A stretch of 64,000 bases of DNA. Origin: Glycomyces niveus. Its GTDB lineage: Bacteria; Actinomycetota; Actinomycetes; Mycobacteriales; Micromonosporaceae. The translations under genes were made by a program, and so were the position numbers. Below are positions 46,103-56,497 of this stretch, piece after piece. How positions within the stretch are numbered: position 1 is the first letter of the stretch; each line of letters starts with the position of its first letter. The stretch covers positions 1-64,000 of the forward strand of contig NZ_JAGFNP010000010.1 in the NCBI RefSeq assembly GCF_017592475.1. Reading direction: 5' to 3'. The notes under the pieces are model-generated. The model saw only the letters and a program-made list of their open reading frames with translations. It ran no database searches and was not told the DNA's origin.

Positions 46103-46343
46103 CGGGAGCTTCGCGAGCAAGTCGGTGCCGCGGCATGTGGCGCGCGGCCTGGTCGGCTTCGGGTCCGTGGTCGCGGCGTTCGCGCTCATCCCTATGTTCG
46201 GGTGGTGGAGCCTGCTGCTGATCCCGGTCGGGGTGCTCGCGCTGCGCGGCTGCCCGGCCTGCTGGGTCATCGGCCTCATCGAGACGGTCTCGCGCGGCCG
46301 GCTCCAGCGCGAATGCGTCGACGGCGTCTGCCGCCTGCGCTGA
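46092..46343 (+). CDS. 83-residue Cys-rich membrane protein
   Basis: This protein has two hydrophobic segments (residues about 18-34 and 38-52), then GCPACWVIGLIETVSRGRLQ and ECVDGVCRLR. The Cys-Pro-Ala-Cys thioredoxin-like pair sits at the membrane edge and two more Cys lie in the tail, so a redox or metal sensor is possible. A relation to the DUF2892 (YgaP-type) membrane fold is suspected. It overlaps the ECF sigma gene and may act as its partner. The start is the ATG 11 bases before the sigma stop. Confidence 0.7.
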   Translation: MAGNGSFASKSVPRHVARGLVGFGSVVAAFALIPMFGWWSLLLIPVGVLALRGCPACWVIGLIETVSRGRLQRECVDGVCRLR

Positions 46344-46352
46344 ACGGCTCTC

Positions 46353-46376
46353 GGCGGCGGCCCGGAGGCCGCCGCC
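46353..46376 (+). terminator. Hairpin after the Cys-rich gene
   Basis: GGCGGCGGCC and GGCCGCCGCC pair around a 4-base loop just after the stop codon. Confidence 0.65.
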
Positions 46377-46400
46377 GGGAACCTGCCCTGTACGGGGTTG

Positions 46401-46498
46401 ACCTGCGAGTTCGCGGGGCTGTCGGACCCGTATGGGAATGTAGTCCTTTTCGGTTGGTCGGAGGCGGACAGCGGGCGGGTACGGGGCACCCCCTACGC
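46401..46498. repeat. Dispersed repeat family II, intergenic copy
   Basis: The best preserved intergenic copy: ACCTGCGAG, CGGACCCGTATGGGA, TTTTCGGTTGGTCGGAGGCG and a 3' end that can fold (CGGGCGGGTACGGGG opposite CCCCCTACGCCCG). It matches 14909-15004 in the ATPase gene, same orientation relative to the plus strand. Confidence 0.8.
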
Positions 46499-46655
46499 CC
46501 GCAGCCCGGCGCTCCAAGCGCCGGAGGCGCGTCGAGCACCGACAGGGCGCGCGCAAGATCGATGCGACTCGCGGACTTCGCAGGGCCGAGTCAGGGCTCC
46601 GGCAGCCGGAGCGCCGCCGAAGCGGCGACGTGCCTCGTGGCCGCCCGCCCGGGCC

Positions 46656-46700
46656 GGCTCACTGACCCGCGAACCTCCGCCGGTACGTGCCGGGGAAACC
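46656..46700. repeat. Partial copy of the GlxA-type gene's 3' end
   Basis: Here GGCTCACTGACCCGCGAAC and CGCCGGTACG match 46735-46780, the end of the GlxA-type gene, at about 80% over 45 bp. A local direct duplication 79 bp away fits best. Confidence 0.7.
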
Positions 46701-46737
46701 AGGCACCGCCGACCCGGGCACCGCCGACCCGGGCGGC

Positions 46738-47709
46738 TCACTGACCGGCGAACGTGCGCCGGTACGCGCTGGGCGAGACCCCCAGCACCGCTTGGAAATG
46801 CAGCCGCATCGCCGAGGCGGACCCGAACCCCGCGTCGGCCGCGACCTGGTCCACCGACCGGTCGGAGCGTTCGAGGAGGTGCCTCGCCCGCTCGACCCGC
46901 TGGTGCAGCAGCCACTTCTGCGGGGACGTGCCCACCTCCTCGCGGAAGCGGCGCGTGAAGGTGCGGACGCTCATCGCCTCGCACTCGGCGAGCTGCCGCA
47001 GCGTCAGCGGCTCGTCGAGGCGCTCGAGCGCCCACGCCCGCGCGTTCCCGGTCGAGTTCGTGCCCGGTTCGGGCACGGGGCGCTCGATGTACTGCGCCTG
47101 CCCGCCGTCCCGGAACGGCGGCACGACCGCCCGCCTCGCCACCGCATTCGCCACGGCCGCACCGAAATCCAGGCGCACCAGGTGCAGGCACAGGTCGAAC
47201 CCGGAAGCCACGCCGGCAGAAGTGAACACACCGCCGTCCTCCGTATAGAGCACGTCCGGCTCCAGTCGCACCTGCGGGAACAACGCCCGGAACTCATCGG
47301 CCGCATCCCAATGCGTCGTCGCGCGCCGCCCGTCGAGCACCCCCGCGGCCGCGAGCGCGAACGAACCGGTGCAGATCGACGCGAGCCGCGTCCCCGGCCG
47401 CACCAGCGCCAGCGCCCCCGCCAGCGGGCCGGGCAAGCCAGGGTCGACCGTCTCATGCTGGGACGGCACCACGACCGTGTCGGCCTCAGCCATCGCCTCG
47501 GGACCGTGCGGCACGTTGATCGTCACGTCGGTGTCGGTCCTGACCTCGCCCGGCTCCAGCGCACAGGTCGCGACCTCGTACAGCCGCTCACCCGATGCGT
47601 CTCGGGCCGTACCGAACACGCGGTGCGGGATGCCCAGCTCGACTGGGAGCAGGCCGTGGCGGACGAGCACGGCCACACGGTGCCGCCCGGGTTCCTGGAA
47701 CACGCTCAT
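46738..47709 (-). CDS. GlxA-type AraC regulator with DJ-1/PfpI domain
   Basis: The 323-residue protein has a DJ-1/PfpI-like N-terminal domain (about 1-190; the nucleophile-elbow region is ASICTGSFALAAAGVLDG) and a C-terminal AraC pair of helix-turn-helix motifs (LRQLAECEAMSVRTFTRRFR and VDQVAADAGFGSASAMRLHF). GlxA proteins respond to metabolites or stress. It is divergent from an MFS gene with a 71-bp gap that contains an inverted repeat, so control of that transporter is likely. Confidence 0.9.
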   Translation of the reverse strand: MSVFQEPGRHRVAVLVRHGLLPVELGIPHRVFGTARDASGERLYEVATCALEPGEVRTDTDVTINVPHGPEAMAEADTVVVPSQHETVDPGLPGPLAGALALVRPGTRLASICTGSFALAAAGVLDGRRATTHWDAADEFRALFPQVRLEPDVLYTEDGGVFTSAGVASGFDLCLHLVRLDFGAAVANAVARRAVVPPFRDGGQAQYIERPVPEPGTNSTGNARAWALERLDEPLTLRQLAECEAMSVRTFTRRFREEVGTSPQKWLLHQRVERARHLLERSDRSVDQVAADAGFGSASAMRLHFQAVLGVSPSAYRRTFAGQ

Positions 47710-47730
47710 GGCCCGATCTTCGCACAGATT

Positions 47731-47749
47731 GGCCAGCGGGCCACTGGCC
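47731..47749. promoter_or_regulatory. Inverted repeat between the GlxA-type and MFS genes
   Basis: GGCCAG and CTGGCC flank 7 bases in the 71-bp divergent gap. It is a candidate operator for the GlxA-type regulator. Confidence 0.4.
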
Positions 47750-47780
47750 GCCGCCGCCGCGACGCCCGATGCTTGAACAC

Positions 47781-49052
47781 ATGTCCGTCACCGCCCCAGA
47801 GGCCCCCGAACGCCGCGCGACCCGCGGGCTCCACCGCGCCTGGTGGGTCGCCGCCGTCGCCTTCACCGCACTCGTCGGCGCGGCCGCCTTCCGCGCCACC
47901 CCGAGCGTCTTCATCGAACCGCTGCACGAGGAGTTCGGCTGGTCGCACGGCACCATCTCGGCCGCGATCTCGCTCAACATCCTCCTGTACGGCCTCTTCT
48001 CGCCCTTCGCCTCCGCACTCCAGGAGCGATACGGGATCCGCCGCGTCGTCTCCATCGCCCTCGCCCTCATCGCGGCCGGCTCCGGCCTCACCGTGTTCAT
48101 GACCGCCTCCTGGCAACTGGTCCTCGCCTGGGGGTTCATCGTCGGCATCGGCACCGGCTCGATGGCGATGGCGTTCGTCGCCACCATCACCAACCGGTGG
48201 TTCATCGCGCGCCGCGGCCTCGCCTCCGGCATCCTCACCGCGGGCGGCGCCGCCGGGCAGCTGGTGTTCCTCCCGCTCGTGGGCCTCCTCGTCGAAGGCC
48301 CCGGCTGGCGGGCCGCCTCGCTCCTCGTCGCCGCCACCGCGCTCGCCATGGTCCCCTTGGTGCTCTTGGTGATCCGCGACCGTCCCGAGGACGTCGGCCT
48401 GCACCCGTACGGCGCCGGGGACGACTACGCGACGCCCGAGCCGCCCACGGCGGGCGCGGTGCGCCGCACGCTCGGCGCGCTGGCGGCCGCGAGCCGCACC
48501 CGAGCGTTCTGGCTCCTCGCCGGGACGTTCGCGATCTGCGGGGCCTCCACGAACGGCCTCGTCGGCGCGCACTTCGTGCCGGCCGCCCACGACCACGGCA
48601 TGCCGCTCACCGCGGCCGCGTCGCTCCTCGCCGTCATCGGAATCGTCGACCTCATCGGGACGATCTTCTCCGGCTGGCTCACCGACCGGTTCAACCCGCG
48701 GCACCTGCTGTTCGTCTACTACGCGCTGCGCGGGGTCTCACTGCTGGCGCTGCCCGCGCTGTTCGCCGACAGCGTCCACCCGCCGATGATCTTCTTCATC
48801 ATCTTCTACGGGCTCGACTGGGTCGCCACGGTGCCGCCCACGATCGCCTTGTGCCGCGAGCACTTCGGGGACGACGGCGCGGTCGTCTTCGGCTGGGTCC
48901 TCGCCTCCCACCAGGTCGGAGCGGCCCTCATCGCCTCCGCCGCCGGTCTCGCCCGCGACCTCACCGGCGCGTACGACCTCGCCTGGTTCACCTCGGGCGC
49001 CCTCTGCGCCCTCGCCGCCGCGATGTCCCTGGCCATCAAGCGCGCAGCCTGA
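47781..49052 (+). CDS. MFS transporter (monocarboxylate/oxalate type)
   Basis: The protein of about 423 residues has twelve hydrophobic segments and the pattern of the MFS monocarboxylate or oxalate/formate group: FRATPSVFIEPLHEEFGWSH in the first loop, GIGTGSMAMAF and NRWFIARRGLASGILTAGG after helix 5, and SGWLTDRFNPRHL between helices 8 and 9. An organic acid or a drug may be its substrate. Neither start (ATG 47769 or 47781) has a good ribosome binding site, and a near-leaderless transcript is possible. It is divergent from the GlxA-type gene, its probable regulator. Confidence 0.85.
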   Translation: MSVTAPEAPERRATRGLHRAWWVAAVAFTALVGAAAFRATPSVFIEPLHEEFGWSHGTISAAISLNILLYGLFSPFASALQERYGIRRVVSIALALIAAGSGLTVFMTASWQLVLAWGFIVGIGTGSMAMAFVATITNRWFIARRGLASGILTAGGAAGQLVFLPLVGLLVEGPGWRAASLLVAATALAMVPLVLLVIRDRPEDVGLHPYGAGDDYATPEPPTAGAVRRTLGALAAASRTRAFWLLAGTFAICGASTNGLVGAHFVPAAHDHGMPLTAAASLLAVIGIVDLIGTIFSGWLTDRFNPRHLLFVYYALRGVSLLALPALFADSVHPPMIFFIIFYGLDWVATVPPTIALCREHFGDDGAVVFGWVLASHQVGAALIASAAGLARDLTGAYDLAWFTSGALCALAAAMSLAIKRAA

Positions 49053-49070
49053 ACGGCCGTCGAAAACAGC

Positions 49071-49107
49071 GAACCGCCCGCGACCTCGCTGAGGTCGCGG
49101 GCGGTTC
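49071..49107. terminator. Strong bidirectional terminator
   Basis: A perfect 17-bp stem (GAACCGCCCGCGACCTC and its complement) with loop GCT, between the MFS stop and the 3' end of tRNA-Ala on the opposite strand. Confidence 0.9.
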
Positions 49108-49116
49108 GTCTTGCTG

Positions 49117-49189
49117 TGGAGCCTAGGAGAATCGAACTCCTAACCCCCTGCTTGCAAAGCAGGTGCTCTGCCAATTGAGCTAAGGCCCC
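49117..49189 (-). tRNA. tRNA-Ala (TGC)
   Basis: The 73-nt cloverleaf on the minus strand begins GGGGCCTTAGCTCAATTGGC, has anticodon stem-loop CTGCTTTGCAAGCAG with TGC, the T-loop GTTCGATTC and discriminator A. CCA is not encoded. A Leu/Ile-like reading is excluded by the anticodon. It stands in the standard actinobacterial order after tRNA-Ile and gyrA. Confidence 0.96.
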
Positions 49190-49303
49190 TCGGTCAGCCG
49201 CGCGGTTTGCACCCTACGAGACTGGACCTCTCCAAGTATCGCCGCAGCGCTAACCGCACCAGCGAGGATACCCGGATCGCAGTGAACTGGCTAACGCGAT
49301 TCG

Positions 49304-49435
49304 CTAGCGCACGTCTTCCGCGGAGGTGGTGGCCTCGTGCCACAGGGTGCGGTCGTCGTTGATCGACTTGACCTTCTTGGCCACGACGAACGCGACCGTG
49401 GCCACCCCGGCGACGATCAAGATCTTCTTCCACAT
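49304..49435 (-). CDS. DLW-39 family micro-protein
   Basis: The 43-residue protein begins MWKKILIVAGVATVAFVVAK, a single membrane helix, and contains DRTLWHEATTSAEDV, close to the DLW motif of the DLW-39 family found beside gyrA and tRNA-Ala in actinobacteria. The start is the ATG at 49435. Its function is unknown, but it is conserved in this position. It is too short for most gene-length cut-offs. Confidence 0.8.
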   Translation of the reverse strand: MWKKILIVAGVATVAFVVAKKVKSINDDRTLWHEATTSAEDVR

Positions 49436-49550
49436 GGACCCAGGCCCCCTATATCAGAGATTGCCGCGTACAGCAACGCCGTGTTCGGCATTGCACGATG
49501 CGCCTCAGCATAGCGAACCGCGACTCGCCCGGCCGCCGGGCCGGTACCTG

Positions 49551-50132
49551 TCAGTAAAGAACGTCTTCGGTCTCGGTGTCGCCCCGGAAGAACGTCTTCG
49601 CGGCCGCGTGCGCCCGCGCATCGCGATCAACATCACCCGGTCGTGAACCGTAGCCGAGAAGCACGCCCCGCCATTCCATCTTCAGATACTCGGCGCTGAG
49701 CCGCAGCGTCCCCGCGAGCGGCACCGCCACCCCGGGCGCGCCGTCGCCGTGCGCGGTGACCGCCCACAGCCGCCGGCCCGCCATGCGGGCCTTGAAGTCC
49801 AGGCCCGGCACGCGCAGCCAGCCCGACCAGTAGTCGAGGTAGTTCTTCACCGACGCGCTCACCGAGTACCAGTACAGCGGCGAGGCGACCACGATGTCCG
49901 TGGCCGCGAGGGTCGCGTCCTGCACGATCTGCTCCGCGCCCTGCGCGAACGGCGTCGTCCCGTCCCCGGCGTGGCGGCGGTCGGTGAACGCCGGCAGGCC
50001 CAGTTCGCCCAGGTGGATCCACCGCTGCGCCGCCTCCGGCTCCAGGTGCTCGGCCGCCGCGCGGGCCAGGGCCTCGGTGTTGCCGCCGGTGCGGGCGCTG
50101 CCGAGGAGGAACAGGAACGAGCGGTCGGGCAT
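49551..50132 (-). CDS. NAD(P)H-dependent flavodoxin-like oxidoreductase
   Basis: The 193-residue protein has the FMN-binding flavodoxin fold of the NADPH-FMN reductase/quinone reductase group: LFLLGSARTGGNTEALARAA (phosphate loop SARTGGNT) and VVASPLYWYSVSASVKNYLD, with the PLYWYS stretch lying over the flavin. It probably reduces quinones or other acceptors. The start at 50132 avoids an untypical 14-residue extension. It is a single gene between the two tRNA genes, an insertion relative to the usual order. Confidence 0.85.
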   Translation of the reverse strand: MPDRSFLFLLGSARTGGNTEALARAAAEHLEPEAAQRWIHLGELGLPAFTDRRHAGDGTTPFAQGAEQIVQDATLAATDIVVASPLYWYSVSASVKNYLDYWSGWLRVPGLDFKARMAGRRLWAVTAHGDGAPGVAVPLAGTLRLSAEYLKMEWRGVLLGYGSRPGDVDRDARAHAAAKTFFRGDTETEDVLY

Positions 50133-50237
50133 GGCGGGCTGCTTTCTCGGGCGGGACGGGTGCCCCTGGTGCAAGGCCGCGGGACGGCCGCCCTATTCCG
50201 GGCCGCGGCCCGGGCCACAGCCCCGGCGGGCGGGCAT

Positions 50238-50265
50238 GAAAAAACCCGCCGGTTCACGGCGGGTT
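50238..50265 (-). terminator. Terminator after tRNA-Ile with U-run
   Basis: On the minus strand AACCCGCCG and CGGCGGGTT pair around a 5-base loop and are followed by a run of T. It directly follows tRNA-Ile. Confidence 0.85.
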
Positions 50266-50270
50266 GTTGG

Positions 50271-50344
50271 TGGGCGTACCAAGACTCGAACTTGGGACCT
50301 TCGAGTTATCAGCTCGACGCTCTAACCACCTGAGCTATACGCCC
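50271..50344 (-). tRNA. tRNA-Ile (GAT)
   Basis: The 74-nt cloverleaf begins GGGCGTATAGCTCAGGTGGT, has anticodon loop CTGATAA with GAT, and T-arm AAGTTCGAGTCTT, ending in discriminator A without an encoded CCA. It is the conserved tRNA downstream of gyrA in actinobacteria. Confidence 0.96.
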
Positions 50345-50455
50345 TTGTCAACGCGGCCTTATCGGCGGCGCTGAGAAAGATTACCTCATGCCCGCGCCAA
50401 ACGCCGAACAGGCCCCTGCCCTTAGGGACGGCCGTCACTGGCCGGACCGGGAACG

Positions 50456-50490
50456 GCGAATGCCCGCGGCCACCGGCCGCGGGCATTCGC
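50456..50490 (-). terminator. Terminator of the gyrase operon
   Basis: A perfect 16-bp stem (GCGAATGCCCGCGGCC and its complement) with a 3-base loop, 12 bp after the DUF3566 gene stop. Confidence 0.85.
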
Positions 50491-50501
50491 TTCGCTTGTC
50501 G

Positions 50502-51218
50502 CTAGTCGCGTTCGGCGAGCGTCACCTCGACGCCGCCCACGAGGTCGGCGCACACGTTGTAGATGAACGAGCCGAGCGTCGCCAGGGCCGTGAACAGCAC
50601 CATGTTCACCACGCCGAGCAGGGCCGCGGCCCCGATGACGCCCTTCGCGGTGATCCGGAAGGCCGCGGTGCCGCCCGCGGCGTCGTCCGAGCTGGTGCCC
50701 ATGAGCATCTGCAGCATGTCGTTGACCGTGTCGAACACGCCCATCGCGTCGAGCGCGATGTACAGGACCGTGGTCGCCACGACCATCACGATGAACAGCA
50801 CGATCGAGACGGCGAACGAGAACTTCATCACCGACCACGGGTCGATCCGCTTGAGCCGCAGGCGGGCCCGGCGCGGACCGCGCGCGGCCGCCTGGCTCAC
50901 CGCGGCACGCGCGGCGCGGACCGCGTCGGCGACGCGGGCCGAGGAGGCCACGCCCGCGGCCTGGTTGGCGGCGGTGTTGCCCGTGGGCGACGTGATCGAC
51001 TCCGGCGTGACCGGCGGCGGCGTCATGCCCGGCGGGCGGCGCAGCGTCAGCGTCTGGTCCTGGGCGGGAGCGGACGTCGACGCGGCGCTGTCCAAGGGCG
51101 ACGACGACCCGGGGTCATCGGATTTCGCCTGCTCGGCCGAATCGGACGCGTCGGAGCTGAACTCCGGGACGTCGTCGTCGCGCTCGGTCTCCGCTGCGGT
51201 GGCCTTCGCCTCGGTCAT
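50502..51218 (-). CDS. DUF3566 membrane protein
   Basis: The 238-residue protein has a disordered acidic and Pro/Ser-rich N-terminus (about 1-110), then RLKRIDPWSVMKFSFAVSIV, the DUF3566 start, a first membrane helix, a long extracytoplasmic segment with TVNDMLQMLMG, and a second helix near residue 210, ending NVCADLVGGVEVTLAERD. The family sits next to gyrA in most actinobacteria and is thought to act in cell-envelope growth. Its ATG directly follows the gyrA stop codon. Confidence 0.93.
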   Translation of the reverse strand: MTEAKATAAETERDDDVPEFSSDASDSAEQAKSDDPGSSSPLDSAASTSAPAQDQTLTLRRPPGMTPPPVTPESITSPTGNTAANQAAGVASSARVADAVRAARAAVSQAAARGPRRARLRLKRIDPWSVMKFSFAVSIVLFIVMVVATTVLYIALDAMGVFDTVNDMLQMLMGTSSDDAAGGTAAFRITAKGVIGAAALLGVVNMVLFTALATLGSFIYNVCADLVGGVEVTLAERD

Positions 51219-53723
51219 CTACTCGTCCTGCCCCTCATCGGGTTCCGGTTCCTCGGCGCTCTGGGTGATCGCGAGCAGCGAGACCTCTTCGGGCAGGTCG
51301 ATCAGCTTGACGCCCATAGTGTTGCGGTCCGAAGTCTGACGGACCGGCTGCACCGGAGTCCTGATGACGCCTCCCTCCGAGGTGATCGCGAACAGCTCGT
51401 CGTCCGGCGTCACCGACAGCGCCCCAACCAAGTCGCCGCGCCGTTCCGTGATCTTCGCGGTCAGGACGCCCTTGCCGCCGCGGCCCTGCTGCGGATACGC
51501 GTCGACCGGAGTCCGCTTCGCGTAGCCGCGGCTGGTGGCCACGAGGATGTCCATATTATCGCGCAGAACGATCATGGTGAGCAGTTCGTCGTCCCCGACG
51601 AACCGCATCCCGATCACACCGCTGGTCGCGCGGCCCATGGGCCGCAGCGCCTCGTCGGTCGCCTGGAAGCGGATCGACTGCGCCTTGCGCGAGACCAGCA
51701 GCAGGTCGTCCTCCTGCTGGATGAGCGCGGCGCCGACCAGTTCGTCGCCGTCGCGCAGGTTGATGCCGACGATGCCGCCTGTGCGGGGCGAGTCGAAATC
51801 GGTGAGCTTGGACTTCTTCACCAGGCCGTTGCGGGTCGCGAGCACCAGGTACGGCGTGACCTCGTAGTGGGCCAGCTGGATGACCTGCGCGATGTGCTCG
51901 TCCGGGCCGAACGCCAGGATGTTCGCCACATGCTGCCCGCGGGCCGTGCGGCTCGCCTCCGGCAGCTCGTAGGCCTTCGCCCGGTAGACGCGGCCCTTGT
52001 TCGTGAAGAACAGGATCCAGTCGTGCGTGGTGCACACGAAGAAGTGGCTGACGATGTCGTCCTGCTTGAGCTGCGCGCCCTGGACGCCCTTCCCGCCGCG
52101 CTTCTGCGAGCGGAACGAGTCGGTCTTGGTGCGCTTGACGTAGCCGCCGCGGGTGATCGTGACCACGATGTCCTCGCGGGCGATGAGGTCCTCCATGGAC
52201 ACTTCGCCGGCGTCGGGCATGATCACGGTCCGGCGGTCGTCGCCCCAGCGGGCCACGACCGCGCCGAGCTCCTCGCGCACGATCAGGCGCTGCCGCTCGG
52301 GCTTGGCGAGGATGTCCGCGAAGTCGGCGATCTTCGACTCGATCTCGGCGAGCTCGTCGACGATCCGCTGCCGCTCCAACGCCGCGAGGCGGCGCAGCTG
52401 CATGTCGAGGATCGCGACGGCCTGGACCTCGTCGACATCGAGCAGGCTCATCAGGCCCTGCTTCGACTCCTCGGCCGAAGGCGAGCGGCGGATGAGCGCG
52501 ATCGTCTCGTCGAGCAGGTCGAGGGCCTTGGCGAGGCCGCGCAGGATGTGGGCGCGCTCCTCGGCCTTGCGCATCCGGTACTGGGTGCGCCGCACGATCA
52601 CTTCGATCTGGTGCGCCACGTAGTAGCGGACCATCTGCGCGATGTTCAGCGTGCGCGGGACGCCGTCGACCAGCGCGAGCATGTTCGCGCCGAACGTGTC
52701 CTGCAGCTGCGTGTGCTTGTACAGGTTGTTGAGCACCACTTTGGGTACCGCGTCGCGCTTGAGCACGATCACGATCCGCATACCGGTGCGGCCCGAGGAC
52801 TCGTCGCGGATGTCCGCGATGCCGCCGAGCTTGCCCTCCTTGACGAGGTCGGCGATGCGCTCGGCCAGGTTGTCCGGGTTCACCTGGTAGGGGAGCTCGG
52901 TGACGACCAGGCAGGCCCGGCCCTTCGAGTCCTCCTCGACCTCGATGACGGCGCGCATCTTGATCGAGCCGCGGCCGGTGCGGTACGCGTCCTCGATCGC
53001 CGCGCGCCCCAGGATCGTGGCGCCGGTGGGGAAGTCGGGGCCGGTGATGATCCCCAGGATCGCCTCGAGGGCCTCTTCCTCGGTGGCCTCCGGGTGGTCC
53101 AGGCACCAGTCGACGGCCGCGGCGACCTCGCGCAGGTTGTGCGGCGGGATCTTCGTGGCCATGCCGACCGCGATGCCCTCGGAGCCGTTCACCAGCAGGT
53201 TCGGGATGCGCGAGGGCAGGATCGTGGGCTCGGTGGTCTTGCCGTCGTAGTTCGGCTCGAAGTCGACCGACTCCTCGTCGATGTCCCGCAGCATCTCCAT
53301 CGCGAGCGGCTCGAGGCGCGACTCGGTGTAGCGGTGGGCGGCCGCGGGGTCGTTGCCGGGGGAGCCGAAGTTCCCCTGGCCGTCGATGAGCGGGTACCGC
53401 AGGCTCCACGGCTGCGCCATGCGCACCAGCGAGTCGTAGATCGCCGAGTCGCCGTGGGGGTGGAACTGGCCCATGACGTCGCCGATGACGCGCGAGCACT
53501 TGACGTACCCGCGGTCGGGGCGGTAGCCGCCGTCGTACATCGCGTACAGGATCTTGCGGTGGACGGGCTTGAGGCCGTCGCGCACGTCGGGCAGCGCGCG
53601 CCCGACGATGACGCTCATCGCGTAGTCGAGGTAGGAGCGCGACATCTCCACCTCGATGCCGACCGGCTCGATGCGGCCGTGGCCCTCCGGGATCTCAAGC
53701 TGGTCTTGGTTGTTCTCAGGCAC
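51219..53723 (-). CDS. gyrA: DNA gyrase subunit A
   Basis: The 834-residue subunit A holds the breakage-reunion domain with catalytic Tyr at about 132 (AAAHRYTES) and the C-terminal beta-pinwheel with the GyrA box QKRGGKG (about 550). Quinolone-determining residues are HPHGDSAIYDSL: Ser 93 and Asp 97, corresponding to E. coli Ser 83 and Asp 87, so the unaltered state. The gene follows gyrB after 45 bp and abuts the DUF3566 gene, forming one operon. Confidence 0.97.
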   Translation of the reverse strand: MPENNQDQLEIPEGHGRIEPVGIEVEMSRSYLDYAMSVIVGRALPDVRDGLKPVHRKILYAMYDGGYRPDRGYVKCSRVIGDVMGQFHPHGDSAIYDSLVRMAQPWSLRYPLIDGQGNFGSPGNDPAAAHRYTESRLEPLAMEMLRDIDEESVDFEPNYDGKTTEPTILPSRIPNLLVNGSEGIAVGMATKIPPHNLREVAAAVDWCLDHPEATEEEALEAILGIITGPDFPTGATILGRAAIEDAYRTGRGSIKMRAVIEVEEDSKGRACLVVTELPYQVNPDNLAERIADLVKEGKLGGIADIRDESSGRTGMRIVIVLKRDAVPKVVLNNLYKHTQLQDTFGANMLALVDGVPRTLNIAQMVRYYVAHQIEVIVRRTQYRMRKAEERAHILRGLAKALDLLDETIALIRRSPSAEESKQGLMSLLDVDEVQAVAILDMQLRRLAALERQRIVDELAEIESKIADFADILAKPERQRLIVREELGAVVARWGDDRRTVIMPDAGEVSMEDLIAREDIVVTITRGGYVKRTKTDSFRSQKRGGKGVQGAQLKQDDIVSHFFVCTTHDWILFFTNKGRVYRAKAYELPEASRTARGQHVANILAFGPDEHIAQVIQLAHYEVTPYLVLATRNGLVKKSKLTDFDSPRTGGIVGINLRDGDELVGAALIQQEDDLLLVSRKAQSIRFQATDEALRPMGRATSGVIGMRFVGDDELLTMIVLRDNMDILVATSRGYAKRTPVDAYPQQGRGGKGVLTAKITERRGDLVGALSVTPDDELFAITSEGGVIRTPVQPVRQTSDRNTMGVKLIDLPEEVSLLAITQSAEEPEPDEGQDE

Positions 53724-53768
53724 CAGTGCTTCCTTGCTTGTCAGTCGGAACGTGGTCGGCGGGCCGCT

Positions 53769-55733
<1,965 letters not shown>

Positions 55734-56032
55734 CGGCAACTCCTTCTGTCGTCGTTCACGGTCGTAGTGAAAAGTTAGTCCATGGCTGTGACACTTTTCA
55801 GTCATCTGGCCTCGGACCTGCCCGATTGTCTGGTCCAGAGGAGCCCGGAGCCGGGCCGGCCATGGCGGTGCCGCCACAACAGTGGCCGGGCGCCGAGGGC
55901 GCCGGCCGGACCGCATCCGTCAAGTCTACTTGGCCTGAGCTTCTGTAACCGCTTCCGTGCGCCTCGTTGTCGTCACAGTCGCACCGAGGGGCGGGGACAT
56001 GAACCCCCCTACGGACTTAGGGGTGCGCGGCT
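55734..56032. other. gyrB leader region
   Basis: No gene seen. It contains the inverted repeat at 55768-55800 and several GC-rich hairpins. A gyrB promoter should lie here, but no clear -10/-35 pair could be chosen. Confidence 0.5.
55768..55800. promoter_or_regulatory. 33-bp inverted repeat before gyrB
   Basis: TGAAAAGT and ACTTTTCA form perfect 8-bp arms 17 bases apart, starting 35 bp upstream of the gyrB start. It could be an operator or a leader hairpin. Confidence 0.5.
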
Positions 56033-56497
56033 TCAGAACGTGTCACGGGAGCCATTAAACCGTACGCGCCGCGGGCCGAAGGAACGAGTCGGCTGTTGCG
56101 GGCCCACGATCTTCAGGCGCTTCACGACGCTCGGGCCGAGGGCCGCGGCGAGCTTGCCGTGGATCTGGCGCGAGAACAGCCGCAGCTGGGTCGCCCAGGC
56201 CGTCGACTCGGCCACGACCAGCAGCTCGCCGTTCTCCAGGCTCTTGGGCGAGCAGTGGCCCGCGATCTCCGGGCCGACGATGGCCTCCCAGCGGCCGAAC
56301 ACCGAAGCGTCCGCCACTTTGCGCGTCCAGCCGTTCTTGCGCACGACCTGGGGGAGCAGGCTCCCCAGCGTCTCGGGGTCGCGCTTGTCCGGCCCGGGGC
56401 CGGACCACTCCTTGCGGAAGCGCGGGTCGTCGGACTTCCCGCGGCGACGAGGGCGGGGGCGGTAGTCGTAGCCGCCTCCGGAGCCGTTAAAGGACAC
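56033..56497 (-). CDS. DciA-type DUF721 protein
   Basis: The 154-residue protein has a disordered basic N-terminus (about 1-35) and the DUF721/DciA domain: LGSLLPQVVRKNGWTRKVAD, then FGRWEAIVGPEIAGHCSPKS and LLVVAESTAWATQLRLF. DciA helps load the replicative helicase in bacteria without DnaC or DnaI. It overlaps recF by 11 bases, consistent with the usual recF-dciA-gyrB order. Position and domain together give high confidence. Confidence 0.92.
   Translation of the reverse strand: MSFNGSGGGYDYRPRPRRRGKSDDPRFRKEWSGPGPDKRDPETLGSLLPQVVRKNGWTRKVADASVFGRWEAIVGPEIAGHCSPKSLENGELLVVAESTAWATQLRLFSRQIHGKLAAALGPSVVKRLKIVGPQQPTRSFGPRRVRFNGSRDTF

Larger units (their letters stand above)
46344..46737. other. 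Repeat-filled gap, no gene seen
   Basis: The 394 bp hold a terminator at 46353-46376, dispersed repeat II at 46401-46498, a 45-bp copy of the GlxA-type gene's end at 46656-46700, and two tandem GGGCACCGCCGACCC units from 46716. No open frame here looks coding. Confidence 0.7.
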
